Assembly (NCBI GenBank): GCA_965243525.1
Contig: OZ251568.1
Coordinates: 310,001 to 374,000, forward strand
DNA from: WTKD01 sp965243525
Lineage (GTDB): Bacteria > Spirochaetota > Spirochaetia > WTKD01
Direction: 5' to 3'
Length of the DNA: 64,000 bases
Below the pieces are notes generated by a model, which was given only the letters and a program-made list of their open reading frames with translations, ran no database searches and had not been told where the DNA came from. Of the stretch, positions 44,432 to 54,203 are shown one piece after another. How positions within the stretch are numbered: the stretch's first letter is position 1; each line of letters starts with the position of its first letter. Made by a program: the position numbers and the translations under genes.

Positions 44432-47400
44432 TTAGAAATATATGCTGACATACAGCCCAACTTCCATCTGATAGCCATCCTTCGGTTCACCAGCTCCCGA
44501 ATGCTGATCGAAGGTCCTGCCTTCCCAGAACAGGCCAATCTTCGCACTTGACTCGAGAAATTTGGGCATATCAAAACCATAGGAAACGTCAACCTTCCAC
44601 TGCCAGGGATAGGTCACGTTGAACTCTCTATACCAAGGTTCGGGTCCCCAACCATTCCATTCGACCATTGAATCCAGGCTCACGCGATCATAGAGCAACT
44701 GCAATGCTCCACCCATATAGGTGACCAAGCGTGTATCCTGCCCCAAACTCTGCTCGTGACCGATGTGATATTCAAGGCCAATCCGAAACAGGGGCAGTGG
44801 GTTGGCAATCAAGCGGATTTGTGCCGCCCAAAGATGCCAGGCCTCAGGCAATCCAGTTGCAAATTGATCAAGTATTAATGTTTCTTTTGTTGTAGGATCT
44901 TCATATCTTCTATATATTCCCTTGTCCGTGCTCCCTGCAAAAATGGTATAGATCACAGATGCCGATGCTGCAAAACGTGCATCTTCGATGTCGAAAGAAT
45001 TCCAGTCGTGAAACCAGGTTGCCCCAGTTGGGTCATACGTTATCACGAATTCTGTCTCAATTGTCTCCCTGTTGTGAAACACATAGAACGGATCCGTCAG
45101 TGAATGCCGGCTGATCCCACCAATATCGAAAAAAGGATCTATTAAAGGAACTCGATAGCGAAATCGTGCATCGATTGTGAAATCATACAGAACAAGCTGT
45201 GTTCCCGCCACCACTTCGTGACGGTTTCCACTCCCTGAATCGGCTTTAAAAAAACCACCCCGGGCGATCATCGCATTCGTGTCGGCCACAAGTCCTGCAT
45301 AGAGATAGGACGCATAGAACTTTGTGTAGCGCACGATGTCCGTCTCGATTTCTATCTTCGCGGCAAGGGTGTCCACAAAGGATATCTCCTGATCTTGGTG
45401 CAGATACCAGTCGCTGGATTGGAACCCCTGCCCCGGAGGAGCAGGCTCTGTGTAGGCATAGGTTTCACCTATCTTGTCAGCTCCAGCGAAATACATTCCA
45501 ACATCTATCCCAATGATGGGATCCATATCAAAGAATCCATACAAGCTGACCGCCTGAGAAGGATCAGCATACTGCTTTTCAATTTCCAACACGTTGAACT
45601 CCTGTGCAGCAAGCACCGAAAACCCCACATCGAAAGAGTCCTTTCCAAACACACGATAATACTTCGCCATGACCTGTGGGCGTGCATCTTGATAGATCTC
45701 TGGTCCTATGAAGATTTTCAGCCCCTCCAGCACATCAGCACCAGTAAACATGAATCCAAAAGGTGCCTTGGAACCAGAGATATCCATCGTATGAAGATCC
45801 CAGGATTCAGGCTTGAGGTTGAAAAAATCACCTTCGTCGTACCAATCGCCAAGGCCAACATGATAATAACCATTGAGTGCAAAATAATCGTTCAAATATT
45901 CAAACGAAGCACTGTATAACTCGACATAGTCTCGATTGTCATACGGCGTGGTAAAAAGCGGATTCGGAGCTACCCCTCTGAACTTCACGGTGATATCTCC
46001 CGAAAGCTCCTCGAAAGGATACAACCCAACTGTCAGCGTCAACTCCTCTGAATGATGCATCGTCAAGCCATCAAGTTCTGACCGGCCATCAGCTTGTGCA
46101 TCAGCAAGGTCCGTATCTTTGAAGCGCTCAGAGAAGATAAAATCAAGCGATGCATTGTCAATTCTAACCGGAGAGGTCTTGTTCTTGTCCTTCAGCACAT
46201 CGGTTTCACCGAGCGCTACATAGCGCAGCGGATCGACTTCACCAAAATGAGCGATGACCTCTTCGCGCGTGCTCTCATAGAGCGGTAATTTCCAGATATC
46301 ACCCAGGGTATAAAACGCAGCGCGTGGCACGCGACGGTTCACATCACCATCTTTGAACGTGCTCTGTGCAACAATACCGAACCATTCTTCGTTCATATTG
46401 TTCACCCCAGGCACCGCATCGAAGGAATAGGCACCATTCGTCCAGGTTCCCTCGGTGTCATGAACATCAAGGTTGCTGTCCAGGCCATGCTTCCACCACT
46501 CATCCATCCATTCAAAAACAAAACCTCCCAGACAATTCTGGTTATACCCCTTGTTCCAACTCTGTCGATAGACTTCCTGCCATTGATTTCTGAGATAAAA
46601 AGCCTGGTGGTATTGATCCTCCATGCCGGTCTTTACATTCCAGGAATCGGCTCCCATCTCGGTGAAGACAAAGGGCACCCCAAGATCAAAAATACTCTGA
46701 TAAAAGAGCTCATAGGCCTCGCTTCCGCGATAGGTGTTCACCCCAAGAATCTCCAAACTTGGCATGAGATCTTTGATGACATGCAGGTATTGGATATCCC
46801 CGTTGACAATCCCCATCGGATGGTTGGGATCAATGGTCTTTGCAGCAGCAATGACTTCCTCAAAAAGACTATAGAGATAGCCCGCGCGCACTTCCATCCG
46901 TTGCCCTACAGGAAGGTTTTCAATGGCGTTGCTGTCCCATTCCAGTCCATAATTGTTTTCATTTCCAAAAAGAAACATCAGCACACCGGGGGTGTTCTTG
47001 TATTCCTCCACCACCTCGAGCGCCTCTTCTGCTATCGCCTCGCGCGTATAGCGATCCGAATAATCCGTCTGTGGAAACCACTTTCCACGAACCGACATGC
47101 CATAGCGACCAAACAGATAGTTCACAATGGTATAGATGCCATGCTCATAATAGAAATACTCGATCCACTCGGGTGGCACCATGCTGAAGACCCTGATTGC
47201 GTTGACGCCGATGGATTTCATCAGCTCAGCATCAGTATCAATCATCTGCTTGATAAACTCGTCGGGCTTGCTCCACAAATCATAGGTATATTTCTGACCT
47301 ATCGGCGTATATGACCAGACAACCCCCTTGATTGCAAAGGGTTTCTCATCAACCATGAGGCGAAATCCACCCTCGTCTTTCTCCACTGAAACCGTATTCA

Positions 47401-47464
47401 CCTGAGAAAAAAGAAGTGGTGCCCCACAAAAAATTACAAATAGAAGTATAATTAGTTTTTTCAT
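44432..47464 (-). CDS. Glycosidase fused to an outer-membrane beta-barrel
   Basis: 1010 residues with a cleavable signal peptide ending APLLFSQ. Residues ~25-400 form a GH2/GH5-like TIM barrel: GVNAIRVFSMVPPEW, the acid/base candidate Glu169 in FLFGNENNYG, and the nucleophile candidate Glu269 in FVFTEMGADSW. From about residue 460 to the end the sequence changes to long amphipathic strands with many aromatic ends (GYYHVGLGDWYDEG, FIGPEIYQD, VGMYFAGADKIG) and finishes GYQMEVGLYVSIYF with a C-terminal Phe, the mark of barrel proteins inserted by BAM. The enzyme would thus sit on the cell surface, anchored by its own barrel. The start is ATG 47464, overlapping the previous stop by ATGA. The exact GH family is uncertain. 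Confidence 0.7.
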   Translation of the reverse strand: MKKLIILLFVIFCGAPLLFSQVNTVSVEKDEGGFRLMVDEKPFAIKGVVWSYTPIGQKYTYDLWSKPDEFIKQMIDTDAELMKSIGVNAIRVFSMVPPEWIEYFYYEHGIYTIVNYLFGRYGMSVRGKWFPQTDYSDRYTREAIAEEALEVVEEYKNTPGVLMFLFGNENNYGLEWDSNAIENLPVGQRMEVRAGYLYSLFEEVIAAAKTIDPNHPMGIVNGDIQYLHVIKDLMPSLEILGVNTYRGSEAYELFYQSIFDLGVPFVFTEMGADSWNVKTGMEDQYHQAFYLRNQWQEVYRQSWNKGYNQNCLGGFVFEWMDEWWKHGLDSNLDVHDTEGTWTNGAYSFDAVPGVNNMNEEWFGIVAQSTFKDGDVNRRVPRAAFYTLGDIWKLPLYESTREEVIAHFGEVDPLRYVALGETDVLKDKNKTSPVRIDNASLDFIFSERFKDTDLADAQADGRSELDGLTMHHSEELTLTVGLYPFEELSGDITVKFRGVAPNPLFTTPYDNRDYVELYSASFEYLNDYFALNGYYHVGLGDWYDEGDFFNLKPESWDLHTMDISGSKAPFGFMFTGADVLEGLKIFIGPEIYQDARPQVMAKYYRVFGKDSFDVGFSVLAAQEFNVLEIEKQYADPSQAVSLYGFFDMDPIIGIDVGMYFAGADKIGETYAYTEPAPPGQGFQSSDWYLHQDQEISFVDTLAAKIEIETDIVRYTKFYASYLYAGLVADTNAMIARGGFFKADSGSGNRHEVVAGTQLVLYDFTIDARFRYRVPLIDPFFDIGGISRHSLTDPFYVFHNRETIETEFVITYDPTGATWFHDWNSFDIEDARFAASASVIYTIFAGSTDKGIYRRYEDPTTKETLILDQFATGLPEAWHLWAAQIRLIANPLPLFRIGLEYHIGHEQSLGQDTRLVTYMGGALQLLYDRVSLDSMVEWNGWGPEPWYREFNVTYPWQWKVDVSYGFDMPKFLESSAKIGLFWEGRTFDQHSGAGEPKDGYQMEVGLYVSIYF

Positions 47465-48219
47465 TCTGTCACCTGTCCCCAGCCCCACACAGAGGCGTCA
47501 TACCACGGATCATCACGTTCGCTCATCCAGTGGATCAATCGATCACGTTCAGTTGTGTCTGCATCGTTCACCTGAAATTCACACCGGATACGCTGTCCGG
47601 GTTTTAGTGAATCAATGCGCAAAAGCTGCAAGGGCAGCGCAGCCTCAATTTCATAACCATCTTCGTTGAAAATCACCGCAGCCGTTGTGCGTTCGGTTTG
47701 GGTTATGTCGTTCACCGCAAGTTCAAAATTGAAGGGATCTTCACGATCCTTTGGAACAATTCTGATATGACTGTCGCTGCCTCGATAATTGGCGTGGTTG
47801 GAGGTATCCGTTCCGAAAAAAATCTCAACCGAGTCGCCGCGCCAGGCCAGCCCGCCGGGCAATTTGTTTTCATTCACCCTGTCGTCGGTGACTCGTGCGT
47901 ATATATAAAGGTGTTCAGCATCGGCCTTGAGCACAAAGCGCGCCTCTGCATCTTTTGGATCGTGAAAGGCGCCAAACACAACAATCCGCGTGACCGGACC
48001 GTCCAAGTTTTCCCATTCAGAAAAATCAGCATCTATCGCTGGAGGGGTTTCAACCCAATAGACCGGAACAACCTCATCCACAGGTGGTTCAAATTCCACC
48101 ACCTCGCGTTGTGCATCAGGATTCCACGGCGGCTCTATAGAACTCTTCTCCGTAGTCAATACACAACCAGCAAATAAGAGCGCACAGGATAGCAACACAT
48201 ATAGTTTTTTCACATCCAT
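47461..48219 (-). CDS. CBM9-like lipoprotein coupled to the barrel glycosidase
   Basis: 252 residues from ATG 48219 (MDVKKLYVLL), which has GAGGAG 7 bases upstream. Lipobox LLFAGC (Cys18). After a Pro/Glu linker comes a CBM9-type sugar-binding domain: PAIDADFSEWENLDGP, LYIYARVTDDRVNEN, WRGDSVEIFFGTD, FNFELAVNDITQT and DGYEIEAALPL are the usual strands of that fold. Its stop overlaps the next start (ATGA), so both proteins are probably made together. A role in presenting polysaccharide to the enzyme is inferred. Confidence 0.72.
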   Translation of the reverse strand: MDVKKLYVLLSCALLFAGCVLTTEKSSIEPPWNPDAQREVVEFEPPVDEVVPVYWVETPPAIDADFSEWENLDGPVTRIVVFGAFHDPKDAEARFVLKADAEHLYIYARVTDDRVNENKLPGGLAWRGDSVEIFFGTDTSNHANYRGSDSHIRIVPKDREDPFNFELAVNDITQTERTTAAVIFNEDGYEIEAALPLQLLRIDSLKPGQRIRCEFQVNDADTTERDRLIHWMSERDDPWYDASVWGWGQVTE

Positions 48220-48576
48220 TCTCCTCAGTCCATTTGTTATCAATATAGCAAGGAATGCCATCAATCACGCATGAAACGAATTTTTTTGTTATGTTGATCA
48301 TGCTGGCATTCTGCCCCTCATTTGTCAAGTATACCCAGGCAAAACAGTTGACATATCATTTATTTTGATGATATTTTGCATCTCAATGCGCTGAATAATG
48401 GCTGCAAGGGCACGTCTCTCCCCACAGATTGCCTCTATGTCTTCAAATACTCCGAACAAGCACCTCACCGAAGGCGTCGATTGATCTAGAACAAGCAGTA
48501 TGGTTCAATTTTTTTCAATCTCTGCACAAATTTCACCTATTAGTGCTATGTGATAGCTGGATAGGGGAAGTATACC
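48220..48576. promoter_or_regulatory. Divergent intergenic region with candidate promoter and palindrome
   Basis: On the plus strand TTGACA (48348-48353) is followed after 18 bases by TATTTT. Between them lies the perfect palindrome ATATCAT-8-ATGATAT (48353-48374), which could be an operator. About 190 untranslated bases follow before the next plus-strand gene. I see no clear promoter for the minus-strand pair. Confidence 0.4.
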
Positions 48577-49827
48577 ATGCACAAATACTACATTGCACCG
48601 AAAAAGCATAGCGTGGGACTACGTCTATTGTTGAACCTACGTCTATTATATTGGAAGATGGCAATAGTGATCCTCAGCAGTATACTGATGAGCTGCAATG
48701 GAACAGGCCCCTTTGATAGATATATTCTCATTCACAGTGAAGAGGATTTTCAGAAGATACGGGATAATCCTGCTGGGGAGTATCTCCTTACGCAAGATAT
48801 CTTCCTGCATGATCCATTTGAACCGATAGGAACGAAGAAAGACCCCTTTAGCGGAACCTTTGATGGAAACAACAAGACAATCAGCAATCTGAAAATAGCA
48901 CGCTCAAAAGAAGTGCTTGTGGGATTTTTTGGATATATAGCATCAGAAGGGAACGTACGTAACCTGAAAATCATTCTTGCGCCGGGAGAAGAGGATGATC
49001 CCAGCATCGAGGGAAAGAGAATCGTCGGCGGGCTTGCGGGATGGAATGAAGGGAGTATCAGTCATGTCGGAATCGCAGGAGGAACGATAAAAGGAGGCAG
49101 CATTGTTGGTGGTCTGGTGGGATACCTCACCCTCGACGGCAGCATCAAAAACAGCTATGCGACGGCAGATGTGATAGGAACTACCCTCAGTATTGGTGGA
49201 ACTGGTGGACTGGTGGGAAAAATAACAATAGATGAAATGAGCCCGAGAAGCAAAAACGATATTGAAAACAGTTATGCGACGGGAAATGTGAAAGGAGATC
49301 ACGGAGTTGGTGGACTCGCGGGAGTCATCAAACGGGGTGCAATCAAAAACAGTTATGCAACAGGAAATGTGACGGGAACCAGTGAAATTGGTGGATTGGT
49401 AGGCAGTATGATGGCATCCTCTAGTCGGGGCAAAGGAATAATCGAAAACAGCTATGCAATAGGGTCGGTAGACGGAGACGTGAGCAAGAAAGATAGACCT
49501 GGAGGATTGGTAGGAGGATTCATTGATTATTCTGAAGGAACTGCTCGTGTACAGGGAAATTACTTTGATGCAACTCTCACATCAAATGGACAATGGAGGC
49601 ATTCGGGAGTTGGCAAATACATGAAGAAAAAAAGAGCGATCCCCATACAAACCATTCCGTTTTATACGCTCAGTTCAGATGACAGAGTTTATACGAGAGA
49701 AACCAATGGCGCATTGATAACAAAAACCAATTTTGTAGGATGGGATTTTGACGAAGTTTGGTATATGCCCCGAGATGGAACATGGCCACTGTTTGCCTGG
49801 CAAGAATCCCAAGGCCACGCAGACTAG
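48577..49827 (+). CDS. GLUG-repeat surface lipoprotein
   Basis: 416 residues. The ATG follows AGGGGAAG. The signal peptide has a longer basic N-terminal part than usual and lipobox ILMSC (Cys41). The mature part begins with an IHSEEDFQKIRDNPAGEYLL strand pair, then PFSGTFDGNNKTI and GFFGYI..EGNVRNLKI, then GLUG units such as GGLAGWNEGSI and SIKNSYATADV repeated about six times. After a NYFDA turn it ends with the cap GWDFDEVWYM..GTWPLFAWQ. This is a beta-helix surface protein; adhesion is the likely but unproven role. It shares the building plan of the GLUG part of the tail cassettes. Confidence 0.75.
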   Translation: MHKYYIAPKKHSVGLRLLLNLRLLYWKMAIVILSSILMSCNGTGPFDRYILIHSEEDFQKIRDNPAGEYLLTQDIFLHDPFEPIGTKKDPFSGTFDGNNKTISNLKIARSKEVLVGFFGYIASEGNVRNLKIILAPGEEDDPSIEGKRIVGGLAGWNEGSISHVGIAGGTIKGGSIVGGLVGYLTLDGSIKNSYATADVIGTTLSIGGTGGLVGKITIDEMSPRSKNDIENSYATGNVKGDHGVGGLAGVIKRGAIKNSYATGNVTGTSEIGGLVGSMMASSSRGKGIIENSYAIGSVDGDVSKKDRPGGLVGGFIDYSEGTARVQGNYFDATLTSNGQWRHSGVGKYMKKKRAIPIQTIPFYTLSSDDRVYTRETNGALITKTNFVGWDFDEVWYMPRDGTWPLFAWQESQGHAD

Positions 49828-49884
49828 CACAAAGATTATATAGACTCCCCTCTCTTTTAAAAAACTATACATATCCTTGAACAT

Positions 49885-49913
49885 TTGGTTTCACAGATCA
49901 GATGTTATATAAT
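49885..49913 (+). promoter_or_regulatory. Promoter of GLUG lipoprotein 2
   Basis: TTGGTT, 17 bases, TATAAT. The expected RNA start is near 49920, leaving about 49 bases before the ATG at 49969. Confidence 0.6.
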
Positions 49914-49968
49914 GTGTAGTAAGGAACTAGGGTGTGCATTGTCACCACCCGATAAAGGAGAACATGTA

Positions 49969-51294
49969 ATGAAACGAGGTTTCTTTGGTGCAGCGCTGTT
50001 AAGCGTCGTGGTGATCAGTTGTAATGGCGTAGGTCCCTTTGATAACTATGTCAGAATTTACAGTGAGGAGGACCTGCAAAAGGTCCGGAATAACCCTGGT
50101 GGGAATTATTGGCTTATGCAAGATATCACTCTGGATAGTGACGCCACATTTGAGCCAATAGCAAAGGACACAGACCCTAATCCTGGAGATTATGTGGGAA
50201 CACCTTTTAGCGGAATCTTCGACGGAAGAGGCAAGTCCATCAAGAATCTGAAGGCAGGACAACAAGGAATGGATTTTATAGGGTTCTTTGGAAAGATAGG
50301 GCCAGGGGGAGCGGTCCGCAACCTGAAGCTCAGCCTTGCACCAGATGATATGAATAATTTCAGCATAAAAGGGAGTAACAACGTTGGAGCTCTTGCAGGA
50401 TTGAATGAGGGGACCATTGAGAATGTTGGCGTTGAGGGGGGCTCGGTGGGAATAGCGTCCGCAAGCTCTGGTGTTGGTGGGCTGGTGGGATTGAATCATG
50501 GCGAGATAATCAATAGCTATGCGGCTGTGCATGTCCGGGGAAACTTCGATGTTGGCGGGTTGGTGGGAAATATGACAAATGGCAGAATTGCCGCTAGCCA
50601 TGCAACGGGAATGGTGACAGTGAATAGTAATCAAGACAGTGGGTTCGGTGGTTTGGTAGGTCGCATGACAGGAGGAAGCATCGAAGCCAGCCATGCAACG
50701 GGAAATGTGGAGAATGCTGCTGGTGGAACAATCGGTGGATTGGTGGGCAGTATAAGAGATGGGGATATCAAAACCAGTTATGCGACCGGAGCCGTGACAG
50801 GCATCGAAGATGGCGTCGGTGGATTGGTGGGGAAGATTACAACCGGAGTTAGCATCAGAGATAGTTATTATGCATTGGGAGCAGTGATCGGTACCGCAGG
50901 TGGCTTTGGTGGATTGGTGGGGAGTATTACCTCCAAAGATGTTCACATCATAAATACGTATGCAATAGGAACAATCACAGGAATGGGAACCGGCAATCTT
51001 GGTGGCCTCGTGGGAAGGGTCACCCCTCCTGGCACCAATGTTATCATGAGAAGCAGTTATTTTGATGGAGTGCGTATCAATCCAGAACCAACAACACATC
51101 CAGGAGTTGGTGATAATCGAGGAGCGTCAGTATCTTTCGAAATATACTACACGCGTGATTCAGATCAAAAGGTGTATACGAGAGAAACAGGCGGCGCAGT
51201 GATCACCGTCGACAGTTTTTTAACATGGGATTTTGACAACACGTGGCGGATGGAAATAGGTGAGTGGCCAACTCTGCAATGGCAGGCTCCCTAA
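49969..51294 (+). CDS. GLUG-repeat surface lipoprotein
   Basis: 441 residues from ATG 49969 (MKRGFFGAALL), preceded by AAAGGAG; the frame is open further upstream but overlaps the promoter. Lipobox VVISC (Cys18). Start strands IYSEEDLQKVRNNPGGNYWL, then GIFDGRGKSI, and about eight GLUG units (GGLVGLNHGEI, SYAAVHVRG, ASHATGNVE). A YFDGVRINPEP turn and the cap WDFDNTWRM..GEWPTLQWQ close the protein. Units alternate SYA and SHA, so the repeats are more diverged than in the tail cassettes. Confidence 0.75.
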   Translation: MKRGFFGAALLSVVVISCNGVGPFDNYVRIYSEEDLQKVRNNPGGNYWLMQDITLDSDATFEPIAKDTDPNPGDYVGTPFSGIFDGRGKSIKNLKAGQQGMDFIGFFGKIGPGGAVRNLKLSLAPDDMNNFSIKGSNNVGALAGLNEGTIENVGVEGGSVGIASASSGVGGLVGLNHGEIINSYAAVHVRGNFDVGGLVGNMTNGRIAASHATGMVTVNSNQDSGFGGLVGRMTGGSIEASHATGNVENAAGGTIGGLVGSIRDGDIKTSYATGAVTGIEDGVGGLVGKITTGVSIRDSYYALGAVIGTAGGFGGLVGSITSKDVHIINTYAIGTITGMGTGNLGGLVGRVTPPGTNVIMRSSYFDGVRINPEPTTHPGVGDNRGASVSFEIYYTRDSDQKVYTRETGGAVITVDSFLTWDFDNTWRMEIGEWPTLQWQAP

Positions 51295-51349
51295 ACAGAC
51301 GACATCGACATAACCTCGCTCTCTCAGAGCAGCTCTATTAGCTTAGACA

Positions 51350-51378
51350 TTTACTTTATAAATAAATTACTTTATACT
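51350..51378 (+). promoter_or_regulatory. Promoter of GLUG lipoprotein 3
   Basis: TTTACT, 17 bases, TATACT. The RNA start would fall near 51385, just before the AGAGG site that serves the GTG at 51400. Confidence 0.55.
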
Positions 51379-51399
51379 GAATAATAAAGAGGCTGCTTT

Positions 51400-52731
51400 G
51401 TGATCTATCCCATTACACCAGAAAGACATACGATGAGCTCGCGGTTGCTGCTCTATGGAATAACTGCAATTGTGTTCAGCATCGCAGTGATCAGCTGTAA
51501 TGGAACGAGTATCCTCGATAGATATATCGGCATTTACAATGAAGCTGATTTTCAGAAGATGCGGGATAATCCTGCTGGAAATTATTTCCTTGTGAAAGAT
51601 ATCACCCTGCAAGAGGTATTTGAACCGATAGGCGGGTATGCCATACCTTTCACTGGGCTCTTTGATGGCAGGGGCAAAACCATCAAGAATCTGAAGATAA
51701 ACAAGAAAGAGACCAATTATGTGGGGTTTTTTGGATACATCGAATCCAATGGAGAAGTACGCAATCTGAAACTCATCCTCACACCGGAAAATGCAGGCAG
51801 TTTCAGCATCATTGGCGCAAGATACGTAGGTGCGCTCGCCGGACAGAACGATGGCAGCATCAGCACTGTTGGTGTTGCAGGAGGAGTGGTGCAAGGGAGA
51901 GGCAATGCCAGTGCTGATATTGATGTCGGTGTCGGTGGAGTCGTAGGAATGAATAGGGGCAGCATCACCGCCAGCAATGTAGCGGAGAATACGAAGATAA
52001 CCGGAATGCAGGGAGTTGGTGGATTAGTGGGAATCATAGAAGAAGGGATCATCAAAAACAGTTATTCAATGGCAACCGTGGTAGGAACTGATGGAGTTGG
52101 CGGGTTAGTGGGAGTGATGAATGTGATCAAAAATGCTGCAAGAGCAAATATTGATGCCAGTTATGCAGGCGGAACCGCCTATGGAGACCATGCTGTCGGT
52201 GGATTGATCGGATCCCTGAGAACGGTTAACAGCAACAGAGCAACCATAAAAAACAGCTATACGGTAACAACGGTGGGAGGAATGCATGATGTTGGCGGAC
52301 TCATAGGAAAGATCGCAGAAGAAACACCAATCATTCCTCCCAGGGCACGTGCTAACAATATACAAATCAGAAACAACTATGCAACAGGAATGGTGATGGT
52401 GGAATCCAGTGGGGTGTTTGGCAACCTGGTGGGGAGTATTAGCGCCAACGTGGACGGAGATGTTCGGATAACTGCCAATTATTATAGGGTAGTGCTTAGG
52501 CAGGGAAACGGACAGACGGCATCATCATCCAGAGCAATTGGGCACCACCCAGGCACAAACACAATAGTCACCACCCCTTTCTATACATCTGGCACCGCGC
52601 CGAATCAACTGGTATATGAGGAAATAGGTGGGCGATTAATACAACAAACTGATTTTGCTGATTGGAATTTTGACCGCACGTGGCGGATGCAAGAAGGATA
52701 CTGGCCACAGTTGTCCTGGCAAGCTCCCTAG
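51400..52731 (+). CDS. GLUG-repeat surface lipoprotein
   Basis: 443 residues from GTG 51400. I prefer it to the ATG at 51433 because AGAGG lies upstream and because the N-terminal (M)IYPITPERH aligns with the basic N-termini of its neighbours. Lipobox IAVISC (Cys33). Motifs: IYNEADFQKMRDNPAGNYFL, LFDGRGKTI, GFFGYIESNGEVRNLKL, and GLUG units with unusually long spacers (RTVNSNRATIKNSYTV). It ends with WNFDRTWRM..GYWPQLSWQ. Confidence 0.72.
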   Translation: MIYPITPERHTMSSRLLLYGITAIVFSIAVISCNGTSILDRYIGIYNEADFQKMRDNPAGNYFLVKDITLQEVFEPIGGYAIPFTGLFDGRGKTIKNLKINKKETNYVGFFGYIESNGEVRNLKLILTPENAGSFSIIGARYVGALAGQNDGSISTVGVAGGVVQGRGNASADIDVGVGGVVGMNRGSITASNVAENTKITGMQGVGGLVGIIEEGIIKNSYSMATVVGTDGVGGLVGVMNVIKNAARANIDASYAGGTAYGDHAVGGLIGSLRTVNSNRATIKNSYTVTTVGGMHDVGGLIGKIAEETPIIPPRARANNIQIRNNYATGMVMVESSGVFGNLVGSISANVDGDVRITANYYRVVLRQGNGQTASSSRAIGHHPGTNTIVTTPFYTSGTAPNQLVYEEIGGRLIQQTDFADWNFDRTWRMQEGYWPQLSWQAP

Positions 52732-52867
52732 GCAAACAACACAAGCCCCTACCCTGGCCTCTCAAAAAAAACTATCCACGGCTTGCCTTCTGAAAAAAAC
52801 GTTATATACTGCTCATGATGTATTAATATGTAAATAATATTGATATATAAATAGTATTAAATATGTC

Positions 52868-52895
52868 TTGTGTTTGTAATGCAATAGTGTATAAT
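52868..52895 (+). promoter_or_regulatory. Promoter of GLUG lipoprotein 4
   Basis: TTGTGT, 16 bases, TATAAT, about 40 bases before the ribosome site GAGGAG. Confidence 0.55.
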
Positions 52896-52942
52896 ACTGG
52901 TGGTATACTATTCATACCGACACATAGTAGAGGAGATATAAT

Positions 52943-54142
52943 ATGAAATATCATTTTACAGCAAAAAAGAAGCATACAGAGAAAGGGCTCGTACTGCTCT
53001 ATGCAATACTAGGAGCGGTCCTCAGTATCGTGCTGATCAGCTGTGGCAGCACCGGCCTCCCTTGGGATACTGCGTTTGGTTCATCCGGCTCGTCCACTTC
53101 GTCTGGTTTTGGATCCAGCACGTCTGGCTCTTCATCCACTTCATCCAGCACGTCTGGTGCATCTTCCACGTCGTCTAATTCTTTTTCTTATATACCAGTG
53201 ATTACTTTGATCTCTGATGAAGAGAGTTTTCAGATGATTCGAGACAAACCTTGGGGAAATTATGAACTTACGAATGACATTGTTCTGACCGAAGATTTTG
53301 AACCAATCGGAGATGATGATGTCCGCTTCAATGGATACTTCAATGGAAGAGGGCATACCATCAGTAATCTGCGAATACAAAAACCAAGAGAGAGTGAAGT
53401 AGGCTTTTTTGGCGTTATAGGAGTGAGTGGAATAGTATTCAATGTGAAGCTTAGCCTTGCGCCAGGAGACACGGACAGTCCTAGCATAGAAGGAAACCAT
53501 TTCGTAGGCGCACTCGCAGGAAGAGTTCTCAATCAAAAAAACATTGGATTCATTGGGGTTGAAGGAGGTCACGTGAAGGGCAATAAATATGTCGGTGGCT
53601 TGGTGGGAGAGATATACGGAGACATCATGACTAGCTATGTGACTGGAGATGTGGAAGAAGTTGGCTTAGGCTCTGTCGGCGGACTGGTAGGTCGTCTGTA
53701 TGGAGAAATTGAGAACAGCTATGCGACAGGAACAGTGACGGGAACCAAGCAAGTTGGTGGCCTGGTGGGAAATCTCAGACACGGCAGCAAAATCAAGAAC
53801 AGTTATGCAACCGGAATAGTGACCGGAGCCGAGCACGTTGGTGCCTTGGTGGGAGAATCCAGCATCGCCTTTGACAGTGATTCCATAACAGCGAATTATT
53901 TCAATGCAATTGCAACACAACAATGGGTGGGAACGGTGCAAGGCAGCAGCATTTTAACAGCAGACATGGCAGCTCCGTATTACGTAGTGGGCGACGTTGT
54001 GCGTCTTACCAATGATGCAAATGGAAGCCCAGTCACGCAAACTAGTTTCGATGGTTGGGACTTTAAGGGTGATCCTGCAAACGATCTTGATCCCCTTTGG
54101 CAGGTGAATCCAGGCGAATGGCCCCAGCTTGTCTGGCAATAA
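52943..54142 (+). CDS. GLUG-repeat surface lipoprotein with Ser-rich stalk
   Basis: 399 residues. Signal peptide with lipobox IVLISC (Cys34), then a ~45-residue linker almost entirely of Ser, Thr and Gly (STSSGFGSSTSGSSSTSS), which would hold the domain away from the membrane. The GLUG part is short: DEESFQMIRDKPWGNYEL, YFNGRGHTI, GGLVGEIYGDIMTSYVTG, and about five units. It ends with GWDFKGDPANDLDPLWQV and WPQLVWQ, where the cap has an insertion. The ATG follows GAGGAGATATAAT. Confidence 0.75.
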   Translation: MKYHFTAKKKHTEKGLVLLYAILGAVLSIVLISCGSTGLPWDTAFGSSGSSTSSGFGSSTSGSSSTSSSTSGASSTSSNSFSYIPVITLISDEESFQMIRDKPWGNYELTNDIVLTEDFEPIGDDDVRFNGYFNGRGHTISNLRIQKPRESEVGFFGVIGVSGIVFNVKLSLAPGDTDSPSIEGNHFVGALAGRVLNQKNIGFIGVEGGHVKGNKYVGGLVGEIYGDIMTSYVTGDVEEVGLGSVGGLVGRLYGEIENSYATGTVTGTKQVGGLVGNLRHGSKIKNSYATGIVTGAEHVGALVGESSIAFDSDSITANYFNAIATQQWVGTVQGSSILTADMAAPYYVVGDVVRLTNDANGSPVTQTSFDGWDFKGDPANDLDPLWQVNPGEWPQLVWQ

Positions 54143-54173
54143 TCCAAGACCCAGCAACAAAATACACTGAACG

Positions 54174-54203
54174 ATGCCCCCTCTTCCAGGGGGCATTATT
54201 ATA
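54174..54203 (+). terminator. Intrinsic terminator of GLUG lipoprotein 4
   Basis: Perfect stem TGCCCCC / GGGGGCA with a 7-base loop, followed by TTATTAT. Confidence 0.65.
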
